The position numbers and the translations under genes were made by a program. 64,000 nucleotides of DNA from Fimbriimonadaceae bacterium. GTDB lineage: Bacteria > Armatimonadota > Fimbriimonadia > Fimbriimonadales > Fimbriimonadaceae. The stretch spans positions 62,001-126,000 of the forward strand of contig JAMLGR010000003.1 in the NCBI GenBank assembly GCA_023957775.1. Reading direction: 5' to 3'. Each line of letters opens with the position of its first letter. Position 1 is the first letter of the stretch. A model generated the notes under the pieces. That model was not told the origin of the DNA. It made no database searches and saw only the letters and a list, made by a program, of their open reading frames with translations. Shown here piece by piece: positions 1 to 8,916 of this stretch.

Positions 1-27
1 TAGCTTCGGGACGAGGAAAGGAAAGGG

Positions 28-49
28 GGACCGGGCTTTGGCCGGGTCC
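28..49 (-). terminator. Probable rho-independent terminator after the DUF1080 gene
   Basis: On the minus strand, 16 nt past the stop codon of the DUF1080 gene, 9-nt arms (GGACCCGGC and GCCCGGTCC, one mismatch) enclose a CAAA loop. A pyrimidine tract with several T runs follows. It would end the minus-strand operon that begins near 3.8 kb. The tract is interrupted by C, so strength is uncertain. Confidence 0.45.
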
Positions 50-65
50 TCCTCTTTCGTGTTCG

Positions 66-716
66 CTACATCTCGACGATCCAGATGTTGCGGTAGTGCA
101 CGGGAGCGCCGTGGTTCTGCAACAGAATCGGCCCCTTGGCTACGGGCGGGCCCTCGATGCCGGACGTGGTGGCGTTCCCCTGAAGCTCCACATCGCGATG
201 GATCCGGATCCCGTTGTGCCACACCGAGATGCGGGGCTTCTCGGTAACCGCACCCGCCGCGTCGAACCGGGGTGCGCGGTAGAGGATATCGTAGGTGTTC
301 CACCACCCCGGCGGGACGATCGCATCGGTGTCGGGATCCTTCTGACCATAGATCGCGCCGCACCCTCCGAACTTGTAGGTGGGGTTGTTGTAGGAGTCCA
401 GCACCTGGATCTCGTAGCGCCCCTGATTGTAGACGCCGCTGTTGGCGCGGCCCTGGTCCTTGGCGTCCGGCATGAGCGGCAACTGGAATTCGATGTGAAG
501 GCGGTAATCGCCAAAGGTGCGCACCGTTTGGATGTCGGGGGTGCCGGCCTTGACGACCAAGGCGCCATCCACCACGTCCCACTTGACGGGTTCGCCCGAG
601 CCGCGGTGAACCCAGGCGGAGGTGTCCTTCCCGTCAAACAGCACGATGGCCCCCGGCGGCGGAGCACCTGGAGCGGAAGACAATTGCGCCAAAGCGCAGA
701 CGAAAGCGACGAGCAT
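66..716 (-). CDS. DUF1080 (3-keto-disaccharide hydrolase domain) secreted protein
   Basis: This 216-residue protein has a short signal peptide (about residues 1-18) and then one DUF1080 domain, a LamG-like beta-sandwich now also named 3-keto-disaccharide hydrolase. Family marks are VLFDGKDTSAW near the N-terminus, NSGVYNQGRYEIQVLDS in the middle and a C-terminal GPILLQNHGAPVHYRNIW. It is probably exported and acts on oxidised disaccharides or glycans. The ATG at 716 overlaps the TAA of the upstream isomerase gene by one base, so the two are likely co-translated. A longer reading upstream runs through the isomerase in another frame and is not credible. The exact substrate is not evident. Confidence 0.88.
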   Translation of the reverse strand: MLVAFVCALAQLSSAPGAPPPGAIVLFDGKDTSAWVHRGSGEPVKWDVVDGALVVKAGTPDIQTVRTFGDYRLHIEFQLPLMPDAKDQGRANSGVYNQGRYEIQVLDSYNNPTYKFGGCGAIYGQKDPDTDAIVPPGWWNTYDILYRAPRFDAAGAVTEKPRISVWHNGIRIHRDVELQGNATTSGIEGPPVAKGPILLQNHGAPVHYRNIWIVEM

Positions 717-1462
717 TAGATCAACCCCCTGTTGCGGAAGAAAGCGACCGACGTCCTCACCGATGCGATGGCGTCGCCCGGCGGATGGTCCATTTCGACG
801 ATACCGAACTCCACGCCCGATTCGTTGCAAGCGTCCAGCACGGAATCCCAATCGACGGTGCCTTCGCCCGGCGGCACGTCGATCGGGTCGGTTCCGGCCG
901 CAAAATCCTTGAGGTGGACGAGCGGGACGCGCCCCGCGAGCGACCGGACCCAGTCGGCTGGATCTTGGCCCGCGTGCTGGATCCATCCCAAGTCGAGTTC
1001 GGCTTTCACGACGGCGGGATCGGCGGTCGCAAAGAGCCGTTCGAGCCCCGTTTCTCCGTTCGCCGGCGCCAGTTCAAAAGCATGGTTGTGGTACGCGAAA
1101 GCCAAACCCTGGGCGTGGAGACGATGGCCGATGGCGGTCAGGGATCGCCCCAGGGCATCCCACCCGTTCTGATACGCCTCCTCGCCGATCCAAGGCAGAA
1201 CGAGCGTGGACACGCCGAGGACCTGGGCCTCCTGGACGACGGAGTCCAAGCGGTCCACCAAGTCTGGCAGCGACACGTGGGAGCCGCAGGTGGTCAGACC
1301 GTGCGCGTCGAGGCGCCCCCGAAACTCGGAAGCAGGGAAGCCATAGGTGCCGGCGAGTTCGACGTGGGCGACTCCCATGCCGGCGATCGACGCAAGGGTC
1401 CCGTCGAGGTCGTTCGCCAGGGCTTCCCGCAAGGTGTAGAGTTGAAGCCCGAGCCGCATCAT
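716..1462 (-). CDS. Sugar phosphate isomerase/epimerase (xylose isomerase-like TIM barrel)
   Basis: A 248-residue AP-endonuclease-2/xylose-isomerase-like TIM barrel. Visible marks are the opening strand LGLQLYTLREAL, the metal-site strands FAYHNHAFEL, AELDLGWIQHAG and LVHLKDF, and GEGTVDWDSVL. These proteins isomerise or epimerise sugars or polyols in the cytoplasm. Pairing with a DUF1080 protein is common in sugar catabolic clusters and supports a role in oxidised sugar breakdown. The ATG at 1462 overlaps the upstream stop by four bases (ATGA); a second ATG follows directly at 1459. Substrate is unknown. Confidence 0.88.
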   Translation of the reverse strand: MMRLGLQLYTLREALANDLDGTLASIAGMGVAHVELAGTYGFPASEFRGRLDAHGLTTCGSHVSLPDLVDRLDSVVQEAQVLGVSTLVLPWIGEEAYQNGWDALGRSLTAIGHRLHAQGLAFAYHNHAFELAPANGETGLERLFATADPAVVKAELDLGWIQHAGQDPADWVRSLAGRVPLVHLKDFAAGTDPIDVPPGEGTVDWDSVLDACNESGVEFGIVEMDHPPGDAIASVRTSVAFFRNRGLI

Positions 1463-2481
1463 TCGGGTGCCCCGGCCGCCCCGTTCAACGGGGCGCTCCA
1501 CTCGTTCGTCATCAGGCGATCGATCCAGAGATCGGGGTTGTTGGCGGACTCTTCCCGAAAGCCCGGGCTCGCGATGGCGATGGCCCGTTCGCGTGTCGCG
1601 TCCCCCACGTAGACGAGCCTTCCGTCCGCAATCACGCGCACCGTGGCGGTGGAGACGGTCGCTCGGCTCAGCGCCGAAAGACCGATGTGCGCGGCCAGGG
1701 TACGGAACGGTTCGTCCGTGGTCGCGGCGACCGTGAGGGTCAGCACCTGGGTCCGCGGGTCCTGCCACGCGTCGAGCAGTTGGGAGCCCCGCTCGAGTTG
1801 TCCGCGGAGCGACTCGAGCAGCGTGGAATCGACCCATGGCCCAGGGGTGCTTGGAATGGGATGGACATCGGCGGGAGCCTTCTCCGGGACGATGGCGGGG
1901 GCGGGTTCGGGCTCCTGCGTCGACACGTCGATGCGGGTATCCATCACCGGCGGCGCGGGCCGAGTCCTTGCACCGAAGAAGTAGGAAGCCGCGCCGACGG
2001 TCAGGATGAGCAAGATGGTCGCGAGCGCGTACACGCCGGTGCGCGGCGACGACATCGGCAGTCCGATCTGTTGGGCAGTGTGCGCAGCCTCGCGCTCGGC
2101 CAGCCGCGTCCGAACCGATTCCAACTTGCTGCGGACGGATTCGGAGTCCTTCACGATGTCGAGGGCGAGTTCGTACCACTCCGCGGCTTGCTCGAGGTCT
2201 CCGCGCTCGGCACAGATGTCCCCCAAGAGGCCGTTGGCGGTTGCGTTGTTCGGAAAGCGGCGGAGGATCCCAAGGCACACGTCTTCGGCGGCCTTGTAGT
2301 CGCCGCGCATCCGCAAGAGATTCGCCCGCGCAAGATCGGGATAGATGGCGACGTCGCTGCCGTCGGAGCGGGATTCCGAATCCAGAGCCGCTCCGCACTC
2401 GGGACAGTACGGGGCGTCGACGGCGATCGTCGCGAAGCATTTGTCGCACAGTCGCGTCGGGCTATCGTCCGGTGCTGCCAA
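1459..2481 (-). CDS. Zinc-ribbon and TPR protein with one membrane segment
   Basis: A 340-residue protein with three parts. An N-terminal zinc ribbon has CxxC pairs at about residues 12-15 and 26-29. TPR-like helices follow (about 45-115, with [20 protein letters not shown] and [15 protein letters not shown]). A single membrane helix lies at about 148-170, then a proline-rich linker and an outer domain of unknown type. The start is TTG at 2481, overlapping dut by 20 nt; no in-frame ATG lies close by. Topology suggests a cytoplasmic sensor or adaptor linked to an extracytoplasmic C-terminal domain. I do not recognise a named family for the C-terminal part. Confidence 0.8.
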   Translation of the reverse strand: MAAPDDSPTRLCDKCFATIAVDAPYCPECGAALDSESRSDGSDVAIYPDLARANLLRMRGDYKAAEDVCLGILRRFPNNATANGLLGDICAERGDLEQAAEWYELALDIVKDSESVRSKLESVRTRLAEREAAHTAQQIGLPMSSPRTGVYALATILLILTVGAASYFFGARTRPAPPVMDTRIDVSTQEPEPAPAIVPEKAPADVHPIPSTPGPWVDSTLLESLRGQLERGSQLLDAWQDPRTQVLTLTVAATTDEPFRTLAAHIGLSALSRATVSTATVRVIADGRLVYVGDATRERAIAIASPGFREESANNPDLWIDRLMTNEWSAPLNGAAGAPE

Positions 2482-2917
2482 AGCCGCCCTCCCCCCGTTC
2501 GGTCTCGTCCAGGAACTCCACGGCTGCGACCTCGGCCCGAATCACCGGGCACACGACCATCTGCGCGATCCGTTCTCCCGCCTCGAACACCACCCTTTCG
2601 GAACCCAGATTCACAAGCAGCACGCCGATCTCTCCCCGATAATCGCTATCGATCGTTCCGGGGGTGTTCACCATGCTGATGCCGTGCCGCAGGGCAAGGC
2701 CCGACCGCGGCCGTATCTGGGCTTCGTAACCTTCGGGGAGGCGCATGCGCAGGCCCGTGGGCACGAGCGCTCTTTGAAGGGGTTCCAACGTGACCGATGT
2801 GCGGGCCCGCAAATCCATGCCCGCGGCGCCGGGCGTGGCGTAGGAGGGAAGGGATGCGCCGGGTTCCACGGTGAACTCGATGCGGACCACGTCTCGGGTC
2901 AACGTTTCTTCCACCAT
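2462..2917 (-). CDS. dut: dUTP diphosphatase
   Basis: A 151-residue trimeric-type dUTPase that hydrolyses dUTP to dUMP and diphosphate, limiting uracil in DNA and feeding dTMP synthesis. All five motifs are present: [34 protein letters not shown] and the C-terminal [11 protein letters not shown] arm that closes the active site. Length is normal. The ATG at 2917 lies 19 nt inside the end of the upstream aldo/keto reductase gene, so the two are probably translated from one message. Confidence 0.96.
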   Translation of the reverse strand: MVEETLTRDVVRIEFTVEPGASLPSYATPGAAGMDLRARTSVTLEPLQRALVPTGLRMRLPEGYEAQIRPRSGLALRHGISMVNTPGTIDSDYRGEIGVLLVNLGSERVVFEAGERIAQMVVCPVIRAEVAAVEFLDETERGEGGFGSTGR

Positions 2918-3819
2918 AACACTCCTACGTCGGCCCACTCCTTCGACTTCGCTTCCAAGGCCTCGCGCTCGGCTTTCGGCATCGGTTTGAACGCCCGGGC
3001 AAGAGCGAGGTTGGGCTCGACTTCGCTCTCGCGGCGAAGCCCGATCGTGAGGGTCGAAACAGGCAGGGTCCACGCGTAGCGAAGGTAGGCCTCCGCTTCG
3101 AACTTCCCTCCCGAGGCGCGTTCGATCCCCTTGAGCGCTTTCATGCCCGTCACTCCGATCCCGAGAGCGTTCGCCCTCGGCAACACCTCCGTCGCGAAGT
3201 CCGAGACGTGGTGATCCAGGGGGCTGACCGGGACCAGGATCGACTCGAACTCGCCCGTCTCGATGGCACGCAAGATGACCTCGGGACGGGTATGGCCCGT
3301 GATGCCCACGTGGGCGACCAGACCGTCGCGCTGGGCGCGGCGGAGGCCTTCCAAGGCCCCGCCTTTCGCGAGCACCTGGTCGAGTGTCGCGTCGTCGTTC
3401 ACCGCGTGGATCTGGATGAGGTCGATCCGGTCGATGCCCAGGCGTCCCTTCGACGCGGCGACTTCGCGGAGCGCACCGTCGGCGGAGCGTTCCAGGGTTT
3501 TGGTCGCGACGAAGACGGATGGGCGCCGCGTCTTGAGCACTTCGCCCAGCGCGGACTCCGACCTCGTTCCCTGGTAGCTGGGCGCGGTGTCGAGATAGTT
3601 GACGCCTCCGTCGATCAGGCGGTGGATCGCGCGAACGGCCTCTGGAGTCGCCGGGATCTCCGCCGAACCCAGGGCGTAGATCGACGCGTTCCAGCCCGTC
3701 TTGCCGAACGGACGCTTGGGCATGGGCGCCTGAGCCTTGGGTTCGGCGTAGGCGAGCGCGGATCCACCCACGGCGGCGGCGCTCGCGGCACGCAGGAACT
3801 GCCTGCGGGAGAGGCTCAT
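2899..3819 (-). CDS. Aldo/keto reductase with Tat signal
   Basis: A 306-residue NADPH-type aldo/keto reductase. The N-terminus carries a twin-arginine motif (SRRQFLRAA) followed by a hydrophobic stretch, so export by Tat is likely. The catalytic tetrad is visible as Asp and Tyr in [14 protein letters not shown], Lys in FVATKTL and His in [11 protein letters not shown]. It is the first gene of the minus-strand run down to position 66. A TAGCAT hexamer lies 5 nt before the ATG and no Shine-Dalgarno is seen, so the message may be leaderless. The substrate is unknown. Confidence 0.9.
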   Translation of the reverse strand: MSLSRRQFLRAASAAAVGGSALAYAEPKAQAPMPKRPFGKTGWNASIYALGSAEIPATPEAVRAIHRLIDGGVNYLDTAPSYQGTRSESALGEVLKTRRPSVFVATKTLERSADGALREVAASKGRLGIDRIDLIQIHAVNDDATLDQVLAKGGALEGLRRAQRDGLVAHVGITGHTRPEVILRAIETGEFESILVPVSPLDHHVSDFATEVLPRANALGIGVTGMKALKGIERASGGKFEAEAYLRYAWTLPVSTLTIGLRRESEVEPNLALARAFKPMPKAEREALEAKSKEWADVGVLWWKKR

Positions 3820-3869
3820 GCCCTATGCTATCACAGCAGCCGTCGTTCGCCGAGGTGGGATACTGGGAT

Positions 3870-4508
3870 ATGCGGATTTTGCCCTTGGGTGAGCGAGCGT
3901 GCCTGCTCTCGGACCTGGGCGCAAGGGCGCACGAGGTGGCGCGGGCGATCGAAGCGCTTGCGCCCGAGGGCATGGAAGAGGTGGTGGCCAGCTTCGACTC
4001 GGTCGGGGTCTATTTCGACCCGGACGTGTTTCGGCTCGAGTCGCTGGACCAGCCGCTCTCCCTCTCAAGGGAAGCGAGTCGCGATGCCACGGAGCACGTG
4101 ATTCCCGTCTGCTACGCTCTGGGCGAGGATCTCGAGGAGGTCGCGGAGCGGCTGCGGACGTCGCCCGCGGAGGTGGCCCGCCTTCACGCGGAGGGCCGCT
4201 ACGAGTGCCTTGCGATCGGTTTCTGTCCCGGCTTTCCCTACTTGGGCCCTCTTCCCGCGCCCCTTGCCGGGCTGCCGCGCCGGCCCGAGCCCAGGCCCCG
4301 CGTCGACGCCGGAGCGGTAGGGATGACCGGGAACGTGACGGGCATCTACACGTTGGACCGACCGGGCGGCTGGTGGCTGATCGGCCGCACCCCCCTGCAA
4401 CTCGTCGATGTGGCCTCCGACTACTTCCCGATCGCCGTCGGCGATTTCGTCCGATTCCAGGCGATCGACGAAGGGGCGTTCGAGCGGCTCCGAGGCAGCC
4501 GGCTGTGA
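3870..4508 (+). CDS. pxpB: 5-oxoprolinase subunit PxpB (KipI family)
   Basis: A 212-residue KipI/PxpB protein. It matches the family through [15 protein letters not shown], the proline/arginine loop [12 protein letters not shown] and [13 protein letters not shown]. PxpB works with PxpA and PxpC in ATP-dependent opening of 5-oxoproline (pyroglutamate) to glutamate, a metabolite-damage repair step. The ATG at 3870 gives the usual N-terminus ([13 protein letters not shown]); an in-frame ATG at 3825 would add 15 residues with no family support. The stop overlaps the GTG of pxpA by four bases. The three genes lie in the common B-A-C order. Confidence 0.93.
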   Translation: MRILPLGERACLLSDLGARAHEVARAIEALAPEGMEEVVASFDSVGVYFDPDVFRLESLDQPLSLSREASRDATEHVIPVCYALGEDLEEVAERLRTSPAEVARLHAEGRYECLAIGFCPGFPYLGPLPAPLAGLPRRPEPRPRVDAGAVGMTGNVTGIYTLDRPGGWWLIGRTPLQLVDVASDYFPIAVGDFVRFQAIDEGAFERLRGSRL

Positions 4509-5173
4509 AGCGGGTCGATCTCAACGTGGACATTGCCGAGGGCTTTCCTTTCGACGCCCCGTTGCTGGAGTTCGCGACCTCCGCAAACATCTGTTGCGGC
4601 GTCCACGCGGGGTCGCCCGAATTGACGGCGGAGACCGTTGCGCGGTGTCGGGAACGGGGAATTCGGATCGGCGCGCACCCAGGGTATCCGGACCGGGAGT
4701 CGATGGGGCGCCGAGAGCCTGCGACCGACGAGCGCGAGGCGTTCCTCGACTCCGCTTGGGACCAAATCAGGAACTTTGCAGGGTTCCAGCCTGCGTATGT
4801 GAAACCGCATGGCGCGCTCTACAACTGGCTCTCGCGATTGGACGCCTCCGAGGCGGCTGGAGCGAAGCGGCGCCTCCGGTTGCAGGGAACCGCGGTGATG
4901 GCGCTCGCCGAAACGAAGTGGGCCGAGTGCCTGGGTTCCTTTGCGATCCGTGAGGGGTTTGTCGACCGGCTGGTTTTGGAGAACGGACGGCTCGCCCCCC
5001 GATCCGAGCCCGGCGCGGTCTTGCACGATCCGGCCGAGGTGGCCGCCCAAGCCCTTCGCCTCGCGCCGCGCGTGGACACCCTGTGCCTGCACGGCGATAC
5101 GGAGGGATGCCTCGAGTTGGCGGAAACCGTGGTCCGCGCCCTTCGAGATTCGGGTTGGGAGTTGGGCTGGTGA
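4505..5173 (+). CDS. pxpA: 5-oxoprolinase subunit PxpA (LamB/YcsF family)
   Basis: A 222-residue LamB/YcsF protein, slightly short for a family near 250. Signature segments are VDLNVDIAEGFPFD, SANICCGVHAGSPE, IGAHPGYPDRESMGRR and YVKPHGALYN; the histidines and aspartates fit the expected metal/active site. It forms the PxpABC 5-oxoprolinase with its neighbours. The GTG start at 4505 overlaps the pxpB stop (GTGA), and its own stop overlaps the GTG of pxpC in the same way, giving a fully coupled three-gene operon. A longer reading from 3899 is an out-of-frame run through pxpB. Confidence 0.93.
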   Translation: MKRVDLNVDIAEGFPFDAPLLEFATSANICCGVHAGSPELTAETVARCRERGIRIGAHPGYPDRESMGRREPATDEREAFLDSAWDQIRNFAGFQPAYVKPHGALYNWLSRLDASEAAGAKRRLRLQGTAVMALAETKWAECLGSFAIREGFVDRLVLENGRLAPRSEPGAVLHDPAEVAAQALRLAPRVDTLCLHGDTEGCLELAETVVRALRDSGWELGW

Positions 5174-6054
5174 GGCTGCGCGCCCTGGAGGTGTACGGGC
5201 TGGTCACGCTGCAGGGCCCCCCTCAATCGGGACGACGGAAGTTCGGCATCGCGCCGGGCGGGGCGTTCGATCGGGAGTCCGCAGCCTTGGCCAACGTGCT
5301 GATGGGCAACGGCGAGGACGCGGTGGTGATCGAACTCGGCTTGGGAACGCTGGTGATGGACGCGCCGGACGGGGGTGCCCTGGCCGTCGTCGGCGCCGAG
5401 TGCCGTGTGGAAGTGGATGGAAAGGAGCGCGCCGCCCAGAGCGCGATGCACCTTCGGGCGGGCGCGTATGTGGAGGTCGGGATTCGGGCGATCGGCGCGC
5501 GCGTCTACGTGGCTGTGCCGGGAGGGTTCCTGTCGGCTGGCTTGGGGGCCGGCGAGCGCATCTCCACACGGAGCATCCTGGCGTCCGCCGAGGAGCGGAC
5601 CCCCGTCGAGTGTCGACTCGCCGAAGGGCCGGGTTCGCTCGACACGAGGGTGATCCGCGTGCTGCCCGGTCCGCGCCTCGACCGGGTTCCCAACCTTCGC
5701 CTGGAAGGCGAGTGGCGCGTCCGGCCGCAGAGCGATCGCGTGGGCGTGCGTCTCGACGGCGAGTCGCAGCCGCACGGCACCGAACTCCCGAGCGAGCCCA
5801 TGTGCGTGGGGGCCGTGCAGGCGACCCCCAAGGGCGGTCTGCTGGTGCTCGGGCCGGACGGTCCGACGATCGGCGGCTATCCCCACGTGGCCACCGTCAT
5901 CGATGCGGACCTCGACAAGGTTGCCCAACTCCGGCCCCGCGACCAGGTGCGACTGAAGCGAGTGACTTTGGAAGAGGCGCAACAGGCGCGCCGCGCGGCG
6001 CGATCGAAACGGGACCAGATCCTCGCCCAGCTCGCGCTCAGGGCGGGGGAATAG
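5170..6054 (+). CDS. pxpC: 5-oxoprolinase subunit PxpC (biotin-dependent carboxyltransferase family)
   Basis: A 294-residue KipA/PxpC protein of the urea-amidolyase carboxyltransferase-like family. Family marks are TLQGPPQSGRRKFGIAPGGAFD, ANVLMGN, RVLPGPRLDRVP, QSDRVGVRLDG and GPTIGGYPHVATVI. It completes the ATP-dependent 5-oxoprolinase. The start is GTG at 5170, overlapping the pxpA stop. The operon ends here; the next gene has its own promoter. Confidence 0.93.
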   Translation: MRLRALEVYGLVTLQGPPQSGRRKFGIAPGGAFDRESAALANVLMGNGEDAVVIELGLGTLVMDAPDGGALAVVGAECRVEVDGKERAAQSAMHLRAGAYVEVGIRAIGARVYVAVPGGFLSAGLGAGERISTRSILASAEERTPVECRLAEGPGSLDTRVIRVLPGPRLDRVPNLRLEGEWRVRPQSDRVGVRLDGESQPHGTELPSEPMCVGAVQATPKGGLLVLGPDGPTIGGYPHVATVIDADLDKVAQLRPRDQVRLKRVTLEEAQQARRAARSKRDQILAQLALRAGE

Positions 6055-6094
6055 GTCGCACCCAGCAAATTCACGGGTCTTTGATGGAAGAAAC

Positions 6095-6123
6095 TTGCTT
6101 CTCGAAGGACTCGCTGTTATAGT
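6095..6123 (+). promoter_or_regulatory. Sigma-70-type promoter of the PEP-CTERM gene
   Basis: TTGCTT (6095-6100), a 17-nt spacer and TATAGT (6118-6123) form a near-consensus housekeeping promoter. Predicted transcription starts near 6130, leaving a leader of about 46 nt before the ATG at 6176. Confidence 0.6.
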
Positions 6124-6175
6124 GGGTACCGGAGGTTCCCAGTGCCTATGCGGGGCACACTTGGGGAAGCTGTTT

Positions 6176-6775
6176 ATGAGAAAGACGAGCTTACTTGCAC
6201 TATTTGTCGTTGCGGTCCCGTTCGCGGGGGCGCAATCGATCACGACACTCTATGCTGCGAACAACCAAGGCAATCTTGGTGGCGCAGCCTATTTCGATGT
6301 CACCGTTGGATCAACGGCCCTGACCGTCACCGGCTTTGACACGAATACGATCCAAACGGTGGCGTTCGACTTCAGCGTCTACACGCGCAACGGCGCGGGC
6401 ATCGGGAACGAGACCGCGGGCGACTGGACATTGGTTGCCACCGGAAGCGGCGTTGGCTTGGGGACCAACAACCCGTCGGCCGTCACACTGAACAACACGT
6501 TCACGCTCAGCGCGAACACGCTGACGGGGATGGCGCTGGTGATGGGCCCCCAAGCTCAGCACACCTATACGAATGGAACGGGTGCCAACCAGGACTATTC
6601 GAACGCGGACCTCGCCCTCCACTTGGGGAGCACGTCCAACGTCCCCTTCACGGCGCCGACGTTCAATCCGCGTGTGTGGAACGGCACCATCTACTACACT
6701 CCGGTTCCGGAGCCGGCCACCATGGCCATTCTCGGACTCGGCGTGCTGCCCCTGCTTCGACGAAAGCGCAAATAA
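6176..6775 (+). CDS. PEP-CTERM sorting-domain protein
   Basis: A 199-residue exported protein: signal peptide (residues 1-19, ending near FAGAQS), a Ser/Thr/Asn-rich beta-type body and a C-terminal sorting tag. The tag has the PEP motif (VPEPATM), a short hydrophobic span (AILGLGVLPLL) and a basic tail (RRKRK). In bacteria with an exosortase this tag directs cleavage and surface attachment, usually linked to exopolysaccharide. No exosortase gene lies in this window. It stands alone, with its own promoter upstream and a hairpin downstream. Confidence 0.9.
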   Translation: MRKTSLLALFVVAVPFAGAQSITTLYAANNQGNLGGAAYFDVTVGSTALTVTGFDTNTIQTVAFDFSVYTRNGAGIGNETAGDWTLVATGSGVGLGTNNPSAVTLNNTFTLSANTLTGMALVMGPQAQHTYTNGTGANQDYSNADLALHLGSTSNVPFTAPTFNPRVWNGTIYYTPVPEPATMAILGLGVLPLLRRKRK

Positions 6776-6797
6776 GTCGCCGACTTGTTGCAACTCG

Positions 6798-6826
6798 AAC
6801 GCCTCGGTCCGTCGGGCCGGGGCGTT
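6798..6826 (+). terminator. Terminator after the PEP-CTERM gene
   Basis: AACGCC and GGCGTT arms (extended by further G/C pairs) start 22 nt after the stop codon and are followed by CTTGGTTTGGTT on the plus strand. This is a likely intrinsic terminator separating the PEP-CTERM gene from the EAL-HDOD gene. Confidence 0.55.
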
Positions 6827-6948
6827 CTTGGTTTGGTTACGACAAAAACCAGGCATTTCAATGCCAATTCTGCAGGAGCCTCTTGCCCGGACCCTCCGAC
6901 AATTCGAGTGTGGGAGTTGAGCAGGGAAGACACGGACGCGAAGTGTTC

Positions 6949-8139
6949 ATGGCGCGCCAGCCGATCTACGACGGCAACACGGAAGTTGAGGCTTACGAGC
7001 TGCTGTTTCGGCGAGGCGACCAGGGATTCGCCGGCGACGTGAACCTCGCCGACTCCGCCTCCGCACTCACGACGGCGGTCGTCGAACTGGGGTTGGAGCA
7101 ACTGGTCGGCGCGCGGCGCGCTTTTGTGAACATCCCGTACGAGCTTCTTGTCAGCGACTGCCTCCAGGTGCTCCCTCCGGACCGGGTGGTGATCGAGCTG
7201 CTCGAGACGATCGAGCCCACATTGGACGTCATCGAAGCGGTCAAGAAGCTGAAAGGCCAAGGCTACACCATCGCCCTCGACGACTACGTGTTCGAAGGCG
7301 ATCTCGACGCGCTGATCGACCTGGCCGACATCATCAAGGTCGACGTCATGGGTGTGGATCCACAAGCGGTCAAATCCAAGATCTTCAAGTTCCGAAAGCG
7401 GGGCATCCGACTCCTGGCCGAGAAGGTGGAGACCCACGAGATGTTCCGGCTTTGCCGCTCGATCGGATTCGAACTGTTCCAAGGCTACTTCTTCGCCAAG
7501 CCCGAGCTGATGCGCGGCAAGGGCGCCCCCGGCGGAATCGCGGTCGTCCAGTTGCTCACCAAGCTCCAAGACCCCATGGTCCGACTCTCCGAGCTCGAGG
7601 GGCTGATCAACAACGACGTCTCTCTGAACTACCGGTTGCTCAAACTCGTGCGGAGCGCATACGTCGGCGTGGGCGGCGCGGTGGACAGCGTCGGCCAGGC
7701 CCTCGCGTTTCTCGGCACGCGCCGAACCTTGGCACTGGTCAGCCTGCTCGCGATGTCGGGAATGAACGACAAGCCCGACGAGCTGCTGATCACCGCGATG
7801 ATCCGGGCCCGTCTCTGCGAACTTGCCGCCGCCGCGGCTGGACTTGGCCCGCCGGAGAAGTTCTTCACCGTTGGGTTGATGTCGGTCATCGATGCTCTGC
7901 TGGACATGACCATGGAGACGCTCCTGCCCGACCTGCCGCTCTCCGACGAGATCAACGCCGCGCTGCTCGGGACCGACACCGAGTCGCCCTTGTCGGAACT
8001 GCTTCGGTGCGTCTACGCCCTCGAGCGTGGCGACTGGGACAAGGTCTCGTTTCTTCAGGTTGCGCCGGGGGCCCTGGCTGACGCCTACGTGTCCGCCGTA
8101 CGGTGGGCCGCCGAAACCAATCAAGCCCTGGCCGCCTAG
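6949..8139 (+). CDS. EAL and HDOD domain signalling protein (YuxH type)
   Basis: A 396-residue protein opening with ARQPIYDGNTEVEAYELLFR, typical of YuxH-like proteins that join an EAL domain to a HDOD domain. The EAL-like half (about 1-190) has AYELLFR in place of EAL, then VIELLETIEP, IALDDYVF and IKVDVMG, so c-di-GMP hydrolysis is doubtful. The HDOD half (about 195-390) includes LINNDVSLNYRLLKLVRSA. Such proteins bind nucleotides or partners and tune motility or surface behaviour. The ATG at 6949 is used here; a GTG two codons earlier is equally plausible by family comparison. It converges on the response regulator, 11 nt away. Confidence 0.88.
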   Translation: MARQPIYDGNTEVEAYELLFRRGDQGFAGDVNLADSASALTTAVVELGLEQLVGARRAFVNIPYELLVSDCLQVLPPDRVVIELLETIEPTLDVIEAVKKLKGQGYTIALDDYVFEGDLDALIDLADIIKVDVMGVDPQAVKSKIFKFRKRGIRLLAEKVETHEMFRLCRSIGFELFQGYFFAKPELMRGKGAPGGIAVVQLLTKLQDPMVRLSELEGLINNDVSLNYRLLKLVRSAYVGVGGAVDSVGQALAFLGTRRTLALVSLLAMSGMNDKPDELLITAMIRARLCELAAAAAGLGPPEKFFTVGLMSVIDALLDMTMETLLPDLPLSDEINAALLGTDTESPLSELLRCVYALERGDWDKVSFLQVAPGALADAYVSAVRWAAETNQALAA

Positions 8140-8150
8140 CAAGGGCGCCC

Positions 8151-8825
8151 TCAACCAACCAGCTTGTATCCGACGCCCCGCACCGTCAGGAGCAAGCGCG
8201 GCGTCTTCGGGTCCGGCTCAATGTGTGTCCGCAGCCATCGAACGTGGACATCGACGGTGCGTTCGGTCACGAAAGCGTCCCGGCCCCAAACGCGGTCCAG
8301 CAAGGCTTCGCGCGAAAACACCTGGCCGGGATGCTGCGCCAGGAAGTGCAGCAACGCGAACTCCTTCGGGCTGAGGGCGATGGCCGAGCCGCCGCGGGTC
8401 ACTTCGTGCTTCCTGGGATCGATGACGAGGTCGGCGACCTCGACCGGGTCGTCCGCGGCTTCGGCACGGCCCGTCCTGCGGAGCACGGCCTTGACTCGCG
8501 CCGCCAACTCTCCAAGGTTGATCGGCTTGACCACGTAGTCGTCGGCGCCCAGTTCGAGCCCCCGCACCCGGTCCTCCTCGGCGCCCCGCGCCGACGCGAC
8601 GATGATCGGCGTCGTGCTGAATCGTCGGACCGCCCTGCAGAAGTCGAATCCCGATCGATTGGGGAGCATGACGTCGAGGATGACGAGGTCGGGATTGACG
8701 CGTTTGAACAGCCGCATCGCCTCTTCGGCGGACTCGGCCGAGAAGGTCGAGTAGCCCTCCCGCCTCATTCGGCGCTCGATCGTTTCGAGCAAGGTGGTCT
8801 CGTCGTCCACGATCAAGATCGTCAT
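8151..8825 (-). CDS. OmpR/PhoB-type response regulator
   Basis: A 224-residue two-component regulator. The receiver domain (about 1-115) has the acidic pair in LIVDDE, the phosphoacceptor Asp in LVILDVMLP, a conserved Ser/Ala position (VASARG) and Lys in YVVKP. The C-terminal winged helix (about 125-222) ends with RTVDVHVRWLRTHIEP and VRGVGYKLVG. No histidine kinase gene is adjacent, so its partner lies elsewhere. An 11-nt-period direct repeat (8897-8915) lies about 70 nt upstream of the ATG, so self-regulation is possible. Confidence 0.94.
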   Translation of the reverse strand: MTILIVDDETTLLETIERRMRREGYSTFSAESAEEAMRLFKRVNPDLVILDVMLPNRSGFDFCRAVRRFSTTPIIVASARGAEEDRVRGLELGADDYVVKPINLGELAARVKAVLRRTGRAEAADDPVEVADLVIDPRKHEVTRGGSAIALSPKEFALLHFLAQHPGQVFSREALLDRVWGRDAFVTERTVDVHVRWLRTHIEPDPKTPRLLLTVRGVGYKLVG

Positions 8826-8896
8826 GGCGTTCCCACCCCCGATTATGGCTGGAGCGATCCTCCTTCGCCGCGCCGCGCCGGGGAAGGTCCGTCAAA

Positions 8897-8915
8897 CTTA
8901 ACCGAGCCTTAACCG
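8897..8915. promoter_or_regulatory. Direct-repeat box (CTTAACCG x2) upstream of the response regulator
   Basis: CTTAACCG occurs at 8897-8904 and again at 8908-8915, one helical turn (11 nt) apart. Read another way it is TTAACC-N5-TTAACC, which resembles the direct repeats bound by PhoP/PhoB-type regulators. It sits between the stop of the KOW-like gene and the response regulator start, and is a candidate autoregulatory site. Confidence 0.4.
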
Positions 8916-8916
8916 C

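Noticed and set aside
6949-7200. Active c-di-GMP phosphodiesterase
   Set aside because: The EAL motif itself is replaced by AYELL; the domain may be non-catalytic, so no activity was claimed.
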